Assembly: GCF_001514535.1 (NCBI RefSeq)
Contig: NZ_BCNO01000001.1
Coordinates: 248,001 to 312,000 of the forward strand
Reading direction: 5' to 3'
From: Thermodesulfovibrio aggregans
Lineage (GTDB): Bacteria; Nitrospirota; Thermodesulfovibrionia; Thermodesulfovibrionales; Thermodesulfovibrionaceae
Length of the DNA stretch: 64,000 nucleotides
A program made the translations under genes and the position numbers. The notes under the pieces were generated by a model that ran no database searches, was not told the origin of the DNA, and was given only the letters and a program-made list of their open reading frames with translations. Positions within the stretch are counted from its first letter, which is position 1, and every line of letters starts with the position of its first letter. Below, one piece after another: positions 32,348 to 40,921 of this stretch.

Positions 32348-33853
32348 TTAGTTAGCTCTCTTCATCTTCCATCTTTCAACTCCATAAAGCATTCCTCTTG
32401 GGTCAGGTATTATTCCTTCAATCTTTTTATTTGCATAAAAAACAAGAGGATTTTCGTAAAGGAATATGCATGCCTGTTTTTCATAAAGAAGTCTGTGAAC
32501 CTCTCTATAAATTTTCTGTCTTTCATTAAAATTTAAAGTTTTTCTTCCCTTTTCAAGGAGGATGTCAACTTTTTCATCTTTGAATGAAAAAAAGTTCCAC
32601 TGACCTTTTTCTGTTTTTGATGAATGCCATAGATCATAAATGTCTGGATCCCACAGATATGCTCTTGAAAGAATAACCGCATCAAAGACTTTTTCTTCAA
32701 TTATTCTATGCCTCAGTGTCTGCCAGTCATAAAGTTTTATCTCTATTTCAATTCCGATATTCTTGAGGTTTTGCTGAATAAACTGAGCAACTCTTTGAAT
32801 TTCCTTGTTTTCGCCATTTATGGAGATTGAAAACTTTAATGAATTAATCTTCATATTTTTAAGAATGTCTCTTGCTTTTTCTATGTCATAAGGATATGGC
32901 TTTACATCAGTATTAAAATACCAGGTATTGGCTGGATAGGGTCCCAATGAGATTTTTCCTTCTTTTAGTACAGAGTTTATCAACTCTTCTTTGTCTATGG
33001 AATAGGCAACAGCTTTTCTGAATTTTTCATCAATGAATGGATGCTTTTTAAGATTAAAACCAAGACAGGTGTATCTGAAGGAGTCTGCCTTGTATCTGTT
33101 GAACTGGCTACTTAGTTCATCAGTTTTCATATAAGATGGTAACTCTGCCACATCAATTTTGCCTGATTTAAGTTCAAGATATCTTGTGGTAGGGTCAGGA
33201 ATAAATTTGAGTATTATTTTTCCTGTTGCAGGCTTTCTGCCGTAAAATTTATCAAATGAAATTAAAAAAATAAACTGTCCTTTTTGCCATTTCTCAATTC
33301 TGAATGCACCTGTTCCAATAGGTTCATTATCAAAGGAAGGTTCAAGAACCTTTTTACCAATATGACTTGGAAGTATCCCTATGCTCCAGGATTCAATAGC
33401 AGAGCCATAGGGTTCTTTATAGATAACAGCAAGAGTAAGAGGATTAATTACTTTAATCTCTTTTACAGGACCTAAAACTCCCCTCCTTGGTGACGCAACT
33501 TGAGGAGAATTAAAAAGCTCATATGTGAAAACTACATCCTCTGCTTTGAATTTTTCTCCATCATGCCAGTAAATGTTTTCTTTTAGGTGAAAAACTATCT
33601 CAAGCCCGTTGTTTTTTATTTCCCATGATTCTGCAAGCTCTGGTTCAGCAATACCTTTTTCATTAATTCGGATAAGTCCCTTGAAAATGATATTTGAAAC
33701 CATGTGAGAGTTAAGATCAGTAAGAAAAAGAGGATTTATCCTTTTTGGTTCTGAATCAAGTGCAATAACAATACCTTCATAAGTCCTTGATGTAGAGCTA
33801 CAAGATATAAAAACAAGGACAAATAGAGAAAATAAAACTCTTTTAAAATTCAA
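32348..33853 (-). CDS. Extracytoplasmic solute-binding lipoprotein, family 5 (peptide/nickel type)
   Basis: 501 residues. A lipoprotein signal with FISCSSTS around C18 is followed by the SBP_bac_5 fold (LAESWEIKNNGLEIVFHLKE, YWHDGEKFKAEDVVFTYEL). Translation starts at a TTG directly after the stop of the TonB receptor fragment. Its GGAG ribosome binding site lies within that gene's last codons. No ABC permease or ATPase genes are adjacent. Its partner receptor is broken, so it may have lost its promoter or be driven from the IS element. A paralogue lies at 59266. Confidence 0.87.
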   Translation of the reverse strand: MNFKRVLFSLFVLVFISCSSTSRTYEGIVIALDSEPKRINPLFLTDLNSHMVSNIIFKGLIRINEKGIAEPELAESWEIKNNGLEIVFHLKENIYWHDGEKFKAEDVVFTYELFNSPQVASPRRGVLGPVKEIKVINPLTLAVIYKEPYGSAIESWSIGILPSHIGKKVLEPSFDNEPIGTGAFRIEKWQKGQFIFLISFDKFYGRKPATGKIILKFIPDPTTRYLELKSGKIDVAELPSYMKTDELSSQFNRYKADSFRYTCLGFNLKKHPFIDEKFRKAVAYSIDKEELINSVLKEGKISLGPYPANTWYFNTDVKPYPYDIEKARDILKNMKINSLKFSISINGENKEIQRVAQFIQQNLKNIGIEIEIKLYDWQTLRHRIIEEKVFDAVILSRAYLWDPDIYDLWHSSKTEKGQWNFFSFKDEKVDILLEKGRKTLNFNERQKIYREVHRLLYEKQACIFLYENPLVFYANKKIEGIIPDPRGMLYGVERWKMKRAN

Positions 33854-34954
33854 CTAAAAAACTCCTCTGATTCCTATTCCCCAGTTTCTTCCTGCTGCAG
33901 GATAGCCAAATCTTTCTTGATAGTTTTTATCAAATATATTATGAAGATATCCAAGCACAAAAATATTCTTTGTAACTGGATAGCTTACCTCCAGATCAGC
34001 AGTAAAGTATGACTTTTGAGTTCTTACTCTCAAATCAGTATTGTAAAGAGTGTTATTGTTGTATATAACTTTCTGGCTTGATACATATCTTCCATAGAGA
34101 GTAACCTTTTCTCCTCTTGCTCCTTTATACTGTAGCCCAAGATTTATCTTATGCTTTGGAAGTGCAGGAATCTCATCAAAATCTCTATCTTCAGGTGCGA
34201 CAAAGTTTTCTACAAAGGGGTCACCTTTTGTTTTTGATTTCTGAAAGGTATAATTGGCAAAAGCTGAAAAACCTTTTCCAATCTGCTGGGATACTTCTAT
34301 TTCAATTCCGTAAATAGTTGCTCTGTCAATATTATATGAGACAAAGTTTATAAGGTCAAAATAAATAAAGTTTTTAATTCTGTAATAATAGGGGCTTATT
34401 TCCAGTGAGGTCTTTGTTGGAAATTCATTTTTCCACCCACCCTGAATCATCAGTCCATCCTCTTTTTTAAAGGGTAAATCTCCTGTGTCAGCTCCTGCAT
34501 CAGGCGAGTAATGCCAGTAATGCTCTGGAGGAGTTGGCATCCTTAAAGCTCTCGCTAAACTCAAATAGACAAGAGAGTTTTTATCATAGGTATATGTTAA
34601 TTTGAGGGATGGTGCTATTCCTTCCATAGAAATATCTTTGATTCCTTCTTCTTTACCAGCAGGTCCTGCTTTTCCCTCATAGGATGAATATCTCAGTCCC
34701 GGGGTAATTGTGAAGTTTTTCGTTATGTGAAAATCATCCATAAGATAAATGCCAGTTATTTCTGAATTTACATAGTTACCATTCTGAAAGTGTGCTCTAT
34801 AGTCATCTGAATAATTCTTATCACCACCATCTTTAAATCTTGTGTATTCAAATCCGACGGTTAAATCATGTTTGTCAATGGTTATTTTATAAGAACCATC
34901 TGCTCCGTATGATTTATCATCAAACCATTTTTTGTGAAATATGAAAATTCTCAC
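33854..34954 (-). pseudogene. TonB-dependent receptor, 5'-truncated by IS21-type element
   Basis: About 366 codons of the C-terminal beta-barrel of an outer-membrane TonB-dependent receptor. Alternating barrel strands are visible (YLSLARALRMP, GIEIEVSQQIGKGFSAFANYTF, KHKINLGLQY), ending in a C-terminal aromatic residue (GIRGVF). The plug domain, TonB box, signal peptide and first strands are missing. The reading frame continues for 8 codons into the IS left end. The sequence on the far side of the IS is not recognisable as the missing half, so a deletion or rearrangement occurred. The ligand cannot be told. Confidence 0.85.
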
Positions 34955-35043
34955 TGAAAATTGACCCACTTTTCTCATGAAAAGTGACCCACCCTTCTAT
35001 TAAAATAACCCCTAAAACAGGGGGAAAGGAAAGGGTGATAAGC

Positions 35044-36522
35044 ATGGAAGATTGGGTAACAATAAGGAATCTTAAGAAGAAAAATCCAGAGCTTGGCACA
35101 AGGGCAATTGCTAAGCTTGTTGGGGTATCAAGAAACACTGTAAAGAAAGCTCTTAAAGCTGATTTTTATCCTCAATATGAAAGAAAAACTAAAGCGTCAG
35201 ATGAAATTTCAGTTTTTCATGATTTTATCAAAGACAGTTATTTACTTAAGAAGCAAAGAGTATCAGTAATAATTGAAAATCTCAAAAGCAAAGGGTTTAA
35301 GGGTTCTAAATCAACTGTTTATCGTTATGTTAAGGAAAATTTCTCATCAATAAGAGAGGATTTATCAAGGAAGGCTTTTTTAAGATATGAGACAGCACCT
35401 GCAGAGCAGATGCAGTATGATTGGGCAGAGTATGAAGTTTTGATAGGACAGAGTTTAGTCAAACTATATGTTCACTGTCTCATATACGGATACAGTCGTT
35501 ACAGAGTGTATGATGTAACTGTGGATAAGACTCAGTCAAGCATATTTTCAGTGTTACAGGATGCATTTAGTGAGGCAGGCGGGGTATGCAGAAGACTTCA
35601 GGTTGACAATGCAGTTCAGTTTGTAGCGGATGCAGACATAAAAAAGTTTAGATGGAATGAAGGGTTTTTAAATTTCTGTGGTTTTTATGGAATAAAACCC
35701 ACAAGGTCATTACCCTATCATCCATGGAGCAAAGGGAAAGTGGAAAGTCCTTTTTACTATCTTGAAGAGCATTTCATAAAAAACAACACATTTGAATCAA
35801 TAACAGACTTTCAGATTAAACTTAAAGAATTCCAGAATGCTGTTAACAACAAAATTCATACAACCACGAAGTCTACTCCATTTGAGTTATTTAAAAAAGA
35901 AAGACAATATTTAATTGAAGCAAAGGACTGTGATATAGCAAGCAGATACAAACAGACAAGGAAAGTAACTCAGGACTGTTTAATCTCCTATAAAGGTAAC
36001 AGATACAGTGTTTCATATCACTTTGCAGGTAAAACAGTGTGGATACTGCCACAGAAAGGACTTAAACTCAGAGTTTATAACCAGCAGGGCAGAGTAATTG
36101 CTGAGCATCCAATAAGTTTACAGAAAGGTCAGATAATAATGGATAAGTCTCACTTTAAATCCAGCCTCTATCAACATTACAGTAACTTTGAAAGGCTCTC
36201 CTATTTATTTAAAGAAAGATTTTGCAAATACAACAAAACAGAAGAATTTTTAACAGCACTTAAACAGCAAAGAAATATACAGCCCAGATATCATCTTGCA
36301 AAGATAATGGATCTCATGAGCTATTATCAAGATGAAAGCTGTATCTCAGTTATGGAAGAATGCTTTAAATACAGAAACTTCAACTTAAACTTCATAAAAG
36401 GACTTTTAATGAACGAAAAACAAAAAGAACCTGTAAATTTAACACAGAAAGCATCATTTAAATATGAAGGAATGCAACAAATAAAAAGAAATTTAAAGGA
36501 GTATAAACTATGGCAAATATAG
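35044..36522 (+). CDS. istA: IS21-family transposase IstA
   Basis: 492 residues from the ATG at 35044, which follows GGAAAGGG. The frame is open from 34984 in the IS end. An N-terminal helix-turn-helix (TRAIAKLVGVSRNTVKKAL) precedes the DDE integrase core: D in QYDWAEYEV, D in LQVDNAVQFV and E in WSKGKVESPFYYLEE. A Mu-type C-terminal domain follows. It overlaps istB by 13 nt. All catalytic residues are present, so the element may still be active. Confidence 0.94.
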   Translation: MEDWVTIRNLKKKNPELGTRAIAKLVGVSRNTVKKALKADFYPQYERKTKASDEISVFHDFIKDSYLLKKQRVSVIIENLKSKGFKGSKSTVYRYVKENFSSIREDLSRKAFLRYETAPAEQMQYDWAEYEVLIGQSLVKLYVHCLIYGYSRYRVYDVTVDKTQSSIFSVLQDAFSEAGGVCRRLQVDNAVQFVADADIKKFRWNEGFLNFCGFYGIKPTRSLPYHPWSKGKVESPFYYLEEHFIKNNTFESITDFQIKLKEFQNAVNNKIHTTTKSTPFELFKKERQYLIEAKDCDIASRYKQTRKVTQDCLISYKGNRYSVSYHFAGKTVWILPQKGLKLRVYNQQGRVIAEHPISLQKGQIIMDKSHFKSSLYQHYSNFERLSYLFKERFCKYNKTEEFLTALKQQRNIQPRYHLAKIMDLMSYYQDESCISVMEECFKYRNFNLNFIKGLLMNEKQKEPVNLTQKASFKYEGMQQIKRNLKEYKLWQI

Positions 36523-37295
36523 AAGACATATCAAAAACAATAAAATACTACTGTAAATTGTTATCAATTCCCCTTGTTGGAGAGATTTATGAAAAAGAAG
36601 CAGAACAGGCAAACAAGACACAACTCAGCTATCAGCATTATCTTTATAATCTACTGAAATATCAGGTTGACTCAAGACTGGATAATTCAGTACAGAGGAA
36701 GATAAAGAAAGCGAAGTTTCCATTCATAAAGACCATTGAAGAGTATGACTTTAGCTTTCAACCGAAGGTAGATGAGAAACTAATAAAACAGCTAAGTGAG
36801 CTTAATTTTGTTGGGGAAGGTAAGAACATAATCTTTGCAGGACCTCCTGGAGTTGGTAAAACCCATTTAGCAGTAGCCATAGGAGTAAAAGCAGCGATGG
36901 CAAGAAAGAGAGTATTGTTTTTTACAGCAGAAGAACTGATAAACAACTTAATATCAGCGGAGTATTCAAAAACATTGCCCCAATATATAGAAAGCTTAAG
37001 CAGAATAGAGTTGCTGATAATAGATGAAGTTGGATATCTTGAGATAAGCAAGGCATCAGCGGCTTTATTTTTTAAACTTATATCAAAGAGATATGAAAAG
37101 ACCTCAACAATAATAACAACGAACAAGCCATTTGAAGAGTGGAATGAGATATTTGGAGATGAAGTAATAGCAGCAGCAATACTTGACAGACTTCTTCATC
37201 ATTGTTATCCCTTTTTTATAACAGGGAAAAGCTACAGGATGAAAGAATTATTTGAGAAAGGGGGTGAAAAAAGAATAAAAAATGATACTATATAG
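36510..37295 (+). CDS. istB: IS21-family helper ATPase IstB
   Basis: 261 residues, AAA+ ATPase related to DnaC. Walker A is GPPGVGKTHLA (about residues 109-119) and Walker B is ELLIIDEVGYL. The family segment TTNKPFEEWNEIFGDE follows. It regulates IstA target choice. Intact and overlapping istA. Confidence 0.95.
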   Translation: MANIEDISKTIKYYCKLLSIPLVGEIYEKEAEQANKTQLSYQHYLYNLLKYQVDSRLDNSVQRKIKKAKFPFIKTIEEYDFSFQPKVDEKLIKQLSELNFVGEGKNIIFAGPPGVGKTHLAVAIGVKAAMARKRVLFFTAEELINNLISAEYSKTLPQYIESLSRIELLIIDEVGYLEISKASAALFFKLISKRYEKTSTIITTNKPFEEWNEIFGDEVIAAAILDRLLHHCYPFFITGKSYRMKELFEKGGEKRIKNDTI

Positions 37296-37335
37296 GGTGG
37301 GTCAAATTTCGTGAAAAAAACCGGGTCAATTTTCA

Positions 37336-37500
37336 TGAAAATTTACAGTCTGTAATCTGAATTGCCTTTTTAATGTTGTTCACTATCTCCTTTTTGTTTG
37401 CTGAGACATATAAACTTAAAAGTCCACCAGTGAGAAAATCACCAACTGCTGCATCACTCATTACCTTTTGAGCATGCTGCTCGGCTGCAAGAGAAGTTGG
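37336..37500 (-). pseudogene. Unrecognised gene remnant beside the IS element
   Basis: Reading the minus strand gives an open frame of about 55 codons (segments LAAEQHAQKVMSD, AAVGDFLTGGLLSLYVS and KKEIVNNIKKAIQI) that runs into the IS right end and stops there. It has protein-like composition but I do not recognise the family. It does not look like TonB-receptor sequence. It abuts a helicase remnant on the other strand, so it is probably a cut piece of another gene. Confidence 0.4.
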
Positions 37501-37515
37501 TTGCTCGGGGGAACA

Positions 37516-37911
37516 AACAGATATAATCAGGAAGAAGCATTGGAAATAAAAAAACTTCTTATTGACATAGCCTCAAAGCTAACACCAGAGAAAAGCAAAG
37601 AGATAGCAGTGATAACTCCATGCAGCGCACAAAAAAAACTACTGCGAAAGATAATAAATGACCTTAAAGACAGAGGTCAGATTCAAAACTTACAGATAAA
37701 ATGTGATACCGTTGATAGCTTTCAGGGACAGGAGGCTGATATTGTAATCTACAGTTGTGTAAGAACAGATGGAAGCCTTTCCTTTCTAATCGATAAAAAG
37801 CGTCTTAATGTAGCACTCTCAAGGGTAAGAGAGAATCTTTTCATAGTTGGACACAAAGACTTTCTATACAACGCTAAAGTTGAGGGAAAGGAGATTATAA
37901 AAAACTTTTGA
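37516..37911 (+). pseudogene. Superfamily I (UPF1/Dna2-like) helicase, C-terminal remnant
   Basis: About 131 codons holding the last helicase motifs: IAVITPCSAQKKLL, DTVDSFQGQEADIVIYS (motif V) and NVALSRVRENLFIVG (motif VI). The Walker A and B motifs and the whole first lobe are missing. The frame is open back to 37468, but residues before about 37516 do not match the family. It is a remnant of a large helicase, a type frequent in defence islands and near CRISPR loci. Confidence 0.8.
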
Positions 37912-38132
37912 ATGCAGTTCATAGAGTATGTTATAAACATAAAACTCAAGGTTTTTGGGGGATTATCCTCAACTTGAGCTTTCACTACAGTATCAACGAT
38001 CTTTGACAAGTTTGGACCCTCAATAGAGGGGTGAAAATTGAAAGTAAACACTTACATTTTGCCCTTTCAAAAAGGGGGTTAGGAAAAATGGGCTTTAAAA
38101 GCCTTAAAAATCAGAGGGTTACAAAGCCCGTC

Positions 38133-38240
38133 CTCGGAAACGTGACCTCATTTAAAAGGGATTGCGACTCTGCTGTTAATTTCTCAACAGCTTTGTCCAA
38201 CCTTTCACTCGGAAACATGACCTCATTTAAAAGGGATTGC
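38133..38240. CRISPR. CRISPR-like repeat pair (possible array relic)
   Basis: A 33-nt unit beginning CTCGGAAAC and ending AAAAGGGATTGC occurs at 38133-38165 and 38208-38240 with one mismatch and a 42-nt unique stretch between. A third copy is at 38589-38621. The GGGATTG end resembles the conserved end of many CRISPR repeats (GGGATTGAAAC). With only one spacer-sized gap, no cas genes and no leader, it could equally be a dispersed intergenic repeat. Confidence 0.35.
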
Positions 38241-38952
38241 AATTTTTAATGTTGAGCAAGCATATTTGTCACTGCGAGGGTGGCATTCCACCCGAAGCAG
38301 TCTCTCTATTCCTACAGAGTTGTAACGAAGAGATTGCTTCCCCCTCGCTGTGCTCGGGGTCGCAATGACGAGAGAGAGGCGAGATTGCTTCGCCTTCGGC
38401 TCGCAATGACAGAAAGAAGGCATTCGCAATGAAGGAAGAGGATGCTTCTTGCAATGACATAAAAAAGAGCACGCAATGGCTGACTGTAGGGATTGCTTCG
38501 TCGCTTACGCTCCTCGCAATGACAGAAAAGAACGCTCCTCGCAATGACAGGATAGGATGCTTCTCGCAATGACAAAGGAGAGCCCGCCCTCGGAAACGTG
38601 ACCTCATTTAAAAGGGATTGCAATTTTTAATGTTGAGCAAGCATATTTGTCACTGCGAGGGTGGCATTCCACCCGAAGCAGTCTCTCTATTCCTACAGAG
38701 TGGTAACGAAGAGATTGCTTCCCCCTCGCTGTGCTCGGGGTCGCAATGACGAGAGAGAGGCGAGATTGCTTCGCCTTCGGCTCGCAATGACAGAAAGAAG
38801 GCATTCGCAATGACAGAAGAGGACGCTTCTTGCAATGACATAAAAAAGAGCACGCAATGGCTGACTGTAGGGATTGCTTCGTCGCTTACGCTCCTCGCAA
38901 TGACAGGATAGGATGCTCCTCGCAATGACAGAAAAGAACGCTCCTCGCAATG
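38208..38952. repeat. Tandem duplication of a CGCAATGAC-rich array
   Basis: A block of about 380 bp (38208-38588) is repeated almost exactly at 38589-38952, with a few base changes and a swap of the last sub-blocks. Inside, short units such as GAGATTGCTTCGCCTTCGG followed by CTCGCAATGACA recur many times. Units of this kind (GTCATTGCGAGC..GAAGCAATC on the other strand) are a widespread intergenic repeat family in several bacterial phyla. Confidence 0.85.
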
Positions 38953-39028
38953 ACGGACCTTAGAAATCGCTTCGTGTTCGGCTCGCAATAACTGTATCAG
39001 TAGTCAATGCGAGCAGTTTCTTTGCTGA

Positions 39029-40021
39029 TTAATTGATTCTTTCCAGTGCCTTTTTAAGTTCCTCTTTCATCGTTTCTTTTAGCGTCACAGGTTCAATTAT
39101 CTCAAAATGAGGAATCCATGAATAAAGCCACCACTTTATCTCATCTGTCCCTGATACTGTAAAGGTTAGAGTTATTGTTCCATCGGGGTTTTCAGTTCTT
39201 TGTTCTGAATGATGCCACTTTGGTTTTCTCTTTATCAGCTCTGCTACATCCTTTGAAAATTTTACTTTCACCTCAACAGGCTCTGCTTCCCATATGAACC
39301 AGCTCTGCTTGAGTTTTTCCCTCAGTGTAAATCCTTCAGGAATGTTGAACTTTGTCTTCATCTGCTTTATCTCAATGATTCTGTCTATGGCAAAGGTTCT
39401 TGTGTCTTGCCTCAAATGACAGTAGGCATAGACAAACCACAGTCCATCATGGAAGATTAATCCATAGGGATCAATGAGTCTTTCTGTCACCTCATTGGTA
39501 TTTATGGAGTGATACTTTATCATAAGTTGCATCCGCTCAAGTGCCGCCTCTGAGATTATGTTGAATTTCTCTATGTCAAGCTCTGTTTGAATATTTGGCA
39601 GATAGTGATGAATCTGTCCATGGGGCTTTTTTCCAACAGGATTAATCTTTTCCATAAGTGACATTAGTTTTTCTGAAAGTGAAGGTGCAGATTTTTTAAG
39701 CACGTCATTGAGGGTAAGTATTACTGCAAGCTCTTCCTTTTCAACAGGGATGGATTTTAAAGCATGAGGGTTTTCAAAGGTGTATCCACCAAGTTTTGGG
39801 TCATAGACAATGGGAACGACCTGATTAAGGATGTATAGATAACGATAGATTGAACGCTCACTTACTTCACAGATTTGAGCAAGCTCTTTTACTGTAGGAT
39901 GCCTGTCCTGTTCAATGAGATTGAGTATTTTGAGGATGTTGATTACCTTTTCACCAATACCATGAGGTTTCTCTTTCCTTTTGTTTAGTGCTTCCTTTTT
40001 TATATTCGGTTTCTTTGGCAT
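39029..40021 (-). CDS. WYL-domain transcriptional regulator
   Basis: 330 residues. An N-terminal winged HTH (about 35-95, TVKELAQICEVSERSIYRYL) is followed by a WYL domain (about 160-240, MIKYHSINTNEVTERLIDPYGL, LWFVYAYCHL, FAIDRI) and a WCX-type C-terminal extension. WYL proteins regulate CRISPR-Cas and other defence or DNA-damage genes and bind nucleic-acid ligands. Here its neighbours are a helicase remnant and repeats, so its original target may be lost or elsewhere. Confidence 0.92.
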   Translation of the reverse strand: MPKKPNIKKEALNKRKEKPHGIGEKVINILKILNLIEQDRHPTVKELAQICEVSERSIYRYLYILNQVVPIVYDPKLGGYTFENPHALKSIPVEKEELAVILTLNDVLKKSAPSLSEKLMSLMEKINPVGKKPHGQIHHYLPNIQTELDIEKFNIISEAALERMQLMIKYHSINTNEVTERLIDPYGLIFHDGLWFVYAYCHLRQDTRTFAIDRIIEIKQMKTKFNIPEGFTLREKLKQSWFIWEAEPVEVKVKFSKDVAELIKRKPKWHHSEQRTENPDGTITLTFTVSGTDEIKWWLYSWIPHFEIIEPVTLKETMKEELKKALERIN

Positions 40022-40162
40022 TTTATATATTATATCAGTTTAACCAAGACAGCATTATGTCAGAGAGATTTTTTGACTCTGTGGGATTATTCAAAAAAAG
40101 GACGCCGATAGAGAGTGCACCCCTTTTTTGTGAACACTTTTTAATGCTTCAATTTGTAAGGT

Positions 40163-40345
40163 CTATGCACTATTTCTTCCCCTATCATTGAGATATTTTA
40201 ACTTAAATTCCTCAGAAGATAAATATCCAAGTTTGCTGTACAAATATAAGTTGTTGTAATCATTAGTTATCCAATCCTTTATTCTATTTCTGGCTTCTTC
40301 AAAGCTTTCAAAACTTATAAGATTTTCTTTGCTTCATTTTCCTAA
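40163..40345 (-). pseudogene. IS3-type transposase, C-terminal remnant
   Basis: A minus-strand frame of about 58 codons gives SFESFEEARNRIKDWI, NLYLYSKLGYLSSEEF and a stop at 40163. This matches the end of the IS3/IS150 integrase core (the xxSSLGYLTPEEF block). The DDE residues and all upstream sequence are missing; an in-frame TGA lies just before. The rest of 40022-40684 is AT-rich with no other gene seen. Confidence 0.75.
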
Positions 40346-40683
40346 TACCCCTTTTATAGAGATTTTGTCTCTGCTTATACAGAGATTCCATACAAATTCC
40401 ATGTATCTCGTATTTAGGGGTTTAGTATTAACTTATCAACCTAAAAAACAACAGAAGAGAGAAAATTAACCAACTTTAAATTCTACAATACAGCTTTTTA
40501 AAAAGCAAGTTTACAAAACCTTGATTTGTCGATACCAAAAAATGAGAAAAGCGCTATTTTGCCAAATATTGACCCGCAGATGAAACCTTCAAGACCCCCT
40601 ACTACTACTGGGTGACAGCTTGCTGAAAACTTTTTTGACCTTTTTTTCGGATACTTTTTCTTAAAAATCAATGTATTACAGAA

Positions 40684-40767
40684 TGCCGAAGGCGGGATTT
40701 GAACCCGCACGGCGTTGCCACCACCAGATCCTGAATCTGGCGCGTCTGCCAGTTCCGCCACTTCGGC
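40684..40767 (-). tRNA. tRNA-Leu (anticodon CAG)
   Basis: Minus-strand cloverleaf: acceptor GCCGAAG pairs with CTTCGGC, with A as discriminator base. The anticodon stem CCAGA/TCTGG holds the loop TTCAGGA, so the anticodon is CAG. The long variable arm is typical of class II tRNA-Leu. The T arm reads GCGGGTTCAAATCCCGC. The 3' CCA is not encoded. Confidence 0.96.
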
Positions 40768-40776
40768 TTAATTTTT

Positions 40777-40806
40777 ATTTTATCTTTATTAGATAATTCA
40801 TAGCAA
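40777..40806 (-). promoter_or_regulatory. Promoter of tRNA-Leu
   Basis: Minus-strand TTGCTA (40806-40801), 18 nt, then TAAAAT (40782-40777), which ends 9 nt before the tRNA 5' end. Confidence 0.45.
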
Positions 40807-40841
40807 GTCTAAATTTGTATTCCAAAGTATATAAATTTCAA

Positions 40842-40871
40842 TTGACAAAAAAAATTTTTTTACATTAATAT
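40842..40871 (+). promoter_or_regulatory. Promoter of speD-speE
   Basis: A perfect TTGACA (40842-40847), 18 nt, then TAATAT (40866-40871). The predicted start of transcription near 40878 leaves a leader of about 45 nt before the speD ATG. Confidence 0.7.
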
Positions 40872-40880
40872 ATAAAGTTT

Positions 40881-40899
40881 GCAGGGGCTTTGTCCCTGC
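40881..40899 (+). promoter_or_regulatory. Leader hairpin of speD
   Basis: GCAGGG (40881-40886) pairs with CCCTGC (40894-40899) over a 7-nt loop (GCTTTGT). It lies between the predicted transcription start and the ribosome binding site GGAGGAGG, so it could influence mRNA stability or translation of speD. Confidence 0.45.
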
Positions 40900-40921
40900 T
40901 TTCATCTCTGTGGGAGGAGGT

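Larger units (their letters stand above)
34955..37335 (+). mobile_element. IS21-family insertion sequence
   Basis: About 2.38 kb with istA and istB. The ends are inverted repeats: TGAAAATTGACCC at 34955-34967 and its complement GGGTCAATTTTCA at 37323-37335. Each end also has an inner copy of the GACCCACCC type (about 34985-34993 and 37294-37302), giving the multiple terminal repeats typical of IS21. No clear target duplication flanks it, though TGAAAATT occurs at both 34942 and 37336. Confidence 0.9.
37912..39028. other. 1.1-kb non-coding repeat region
   Basis: No believable gene. The first 220 bp show nothing recognisable beyond a small CCCTC/GAGGG hairpin near 38012-38027. From 38133 the stretch is made of 33-nt CRISPR-like repeats and a duplicated CGCAATGAC-rich array (separate entries). 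The minus-strand open frames here are repeat translations such as VIARSVSDEAIP, which are not proteins. Confidence 0.8.

Noticed and set aside
37336-37500. Missing N-terminal half of the TonB receptor on the far side of the IS
   Set aside because: The reading frame shows no signal peptide, TonB box, plug or barrel pattern, and it is too short before another gene begins.
37749-38051. Minus-strand ORF of 100 codons after the helicase remnant
   Set aside because: Two thirds are not supported by any recognisable family, and the 3' half is antisense to the helicase motifs.
38133-38240. Confident CRISPR array
   Set aside because: Only one spacer-sized gap, no cas genes in the window, and the third copy is explained by a tandem duplication. 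Kept only as a low-confidence relic.
38269-38988. Several overlapping minus-strand open frames of 85-112 codons in the repeat array
   Set aside because: They are translations of the CGCAATGAC-type repeats in different frames (CHCEERKRRSNP and VIARSVSDEAIP patterns), duplicated with the array, with no ribosome sites. They are not proteins.
40498-40761. Minus-strand open frame of 87 codons over tRNA-Leu
   Set aside because: Its first half is the tRNA gene itself. The rest has no recognisable domain.
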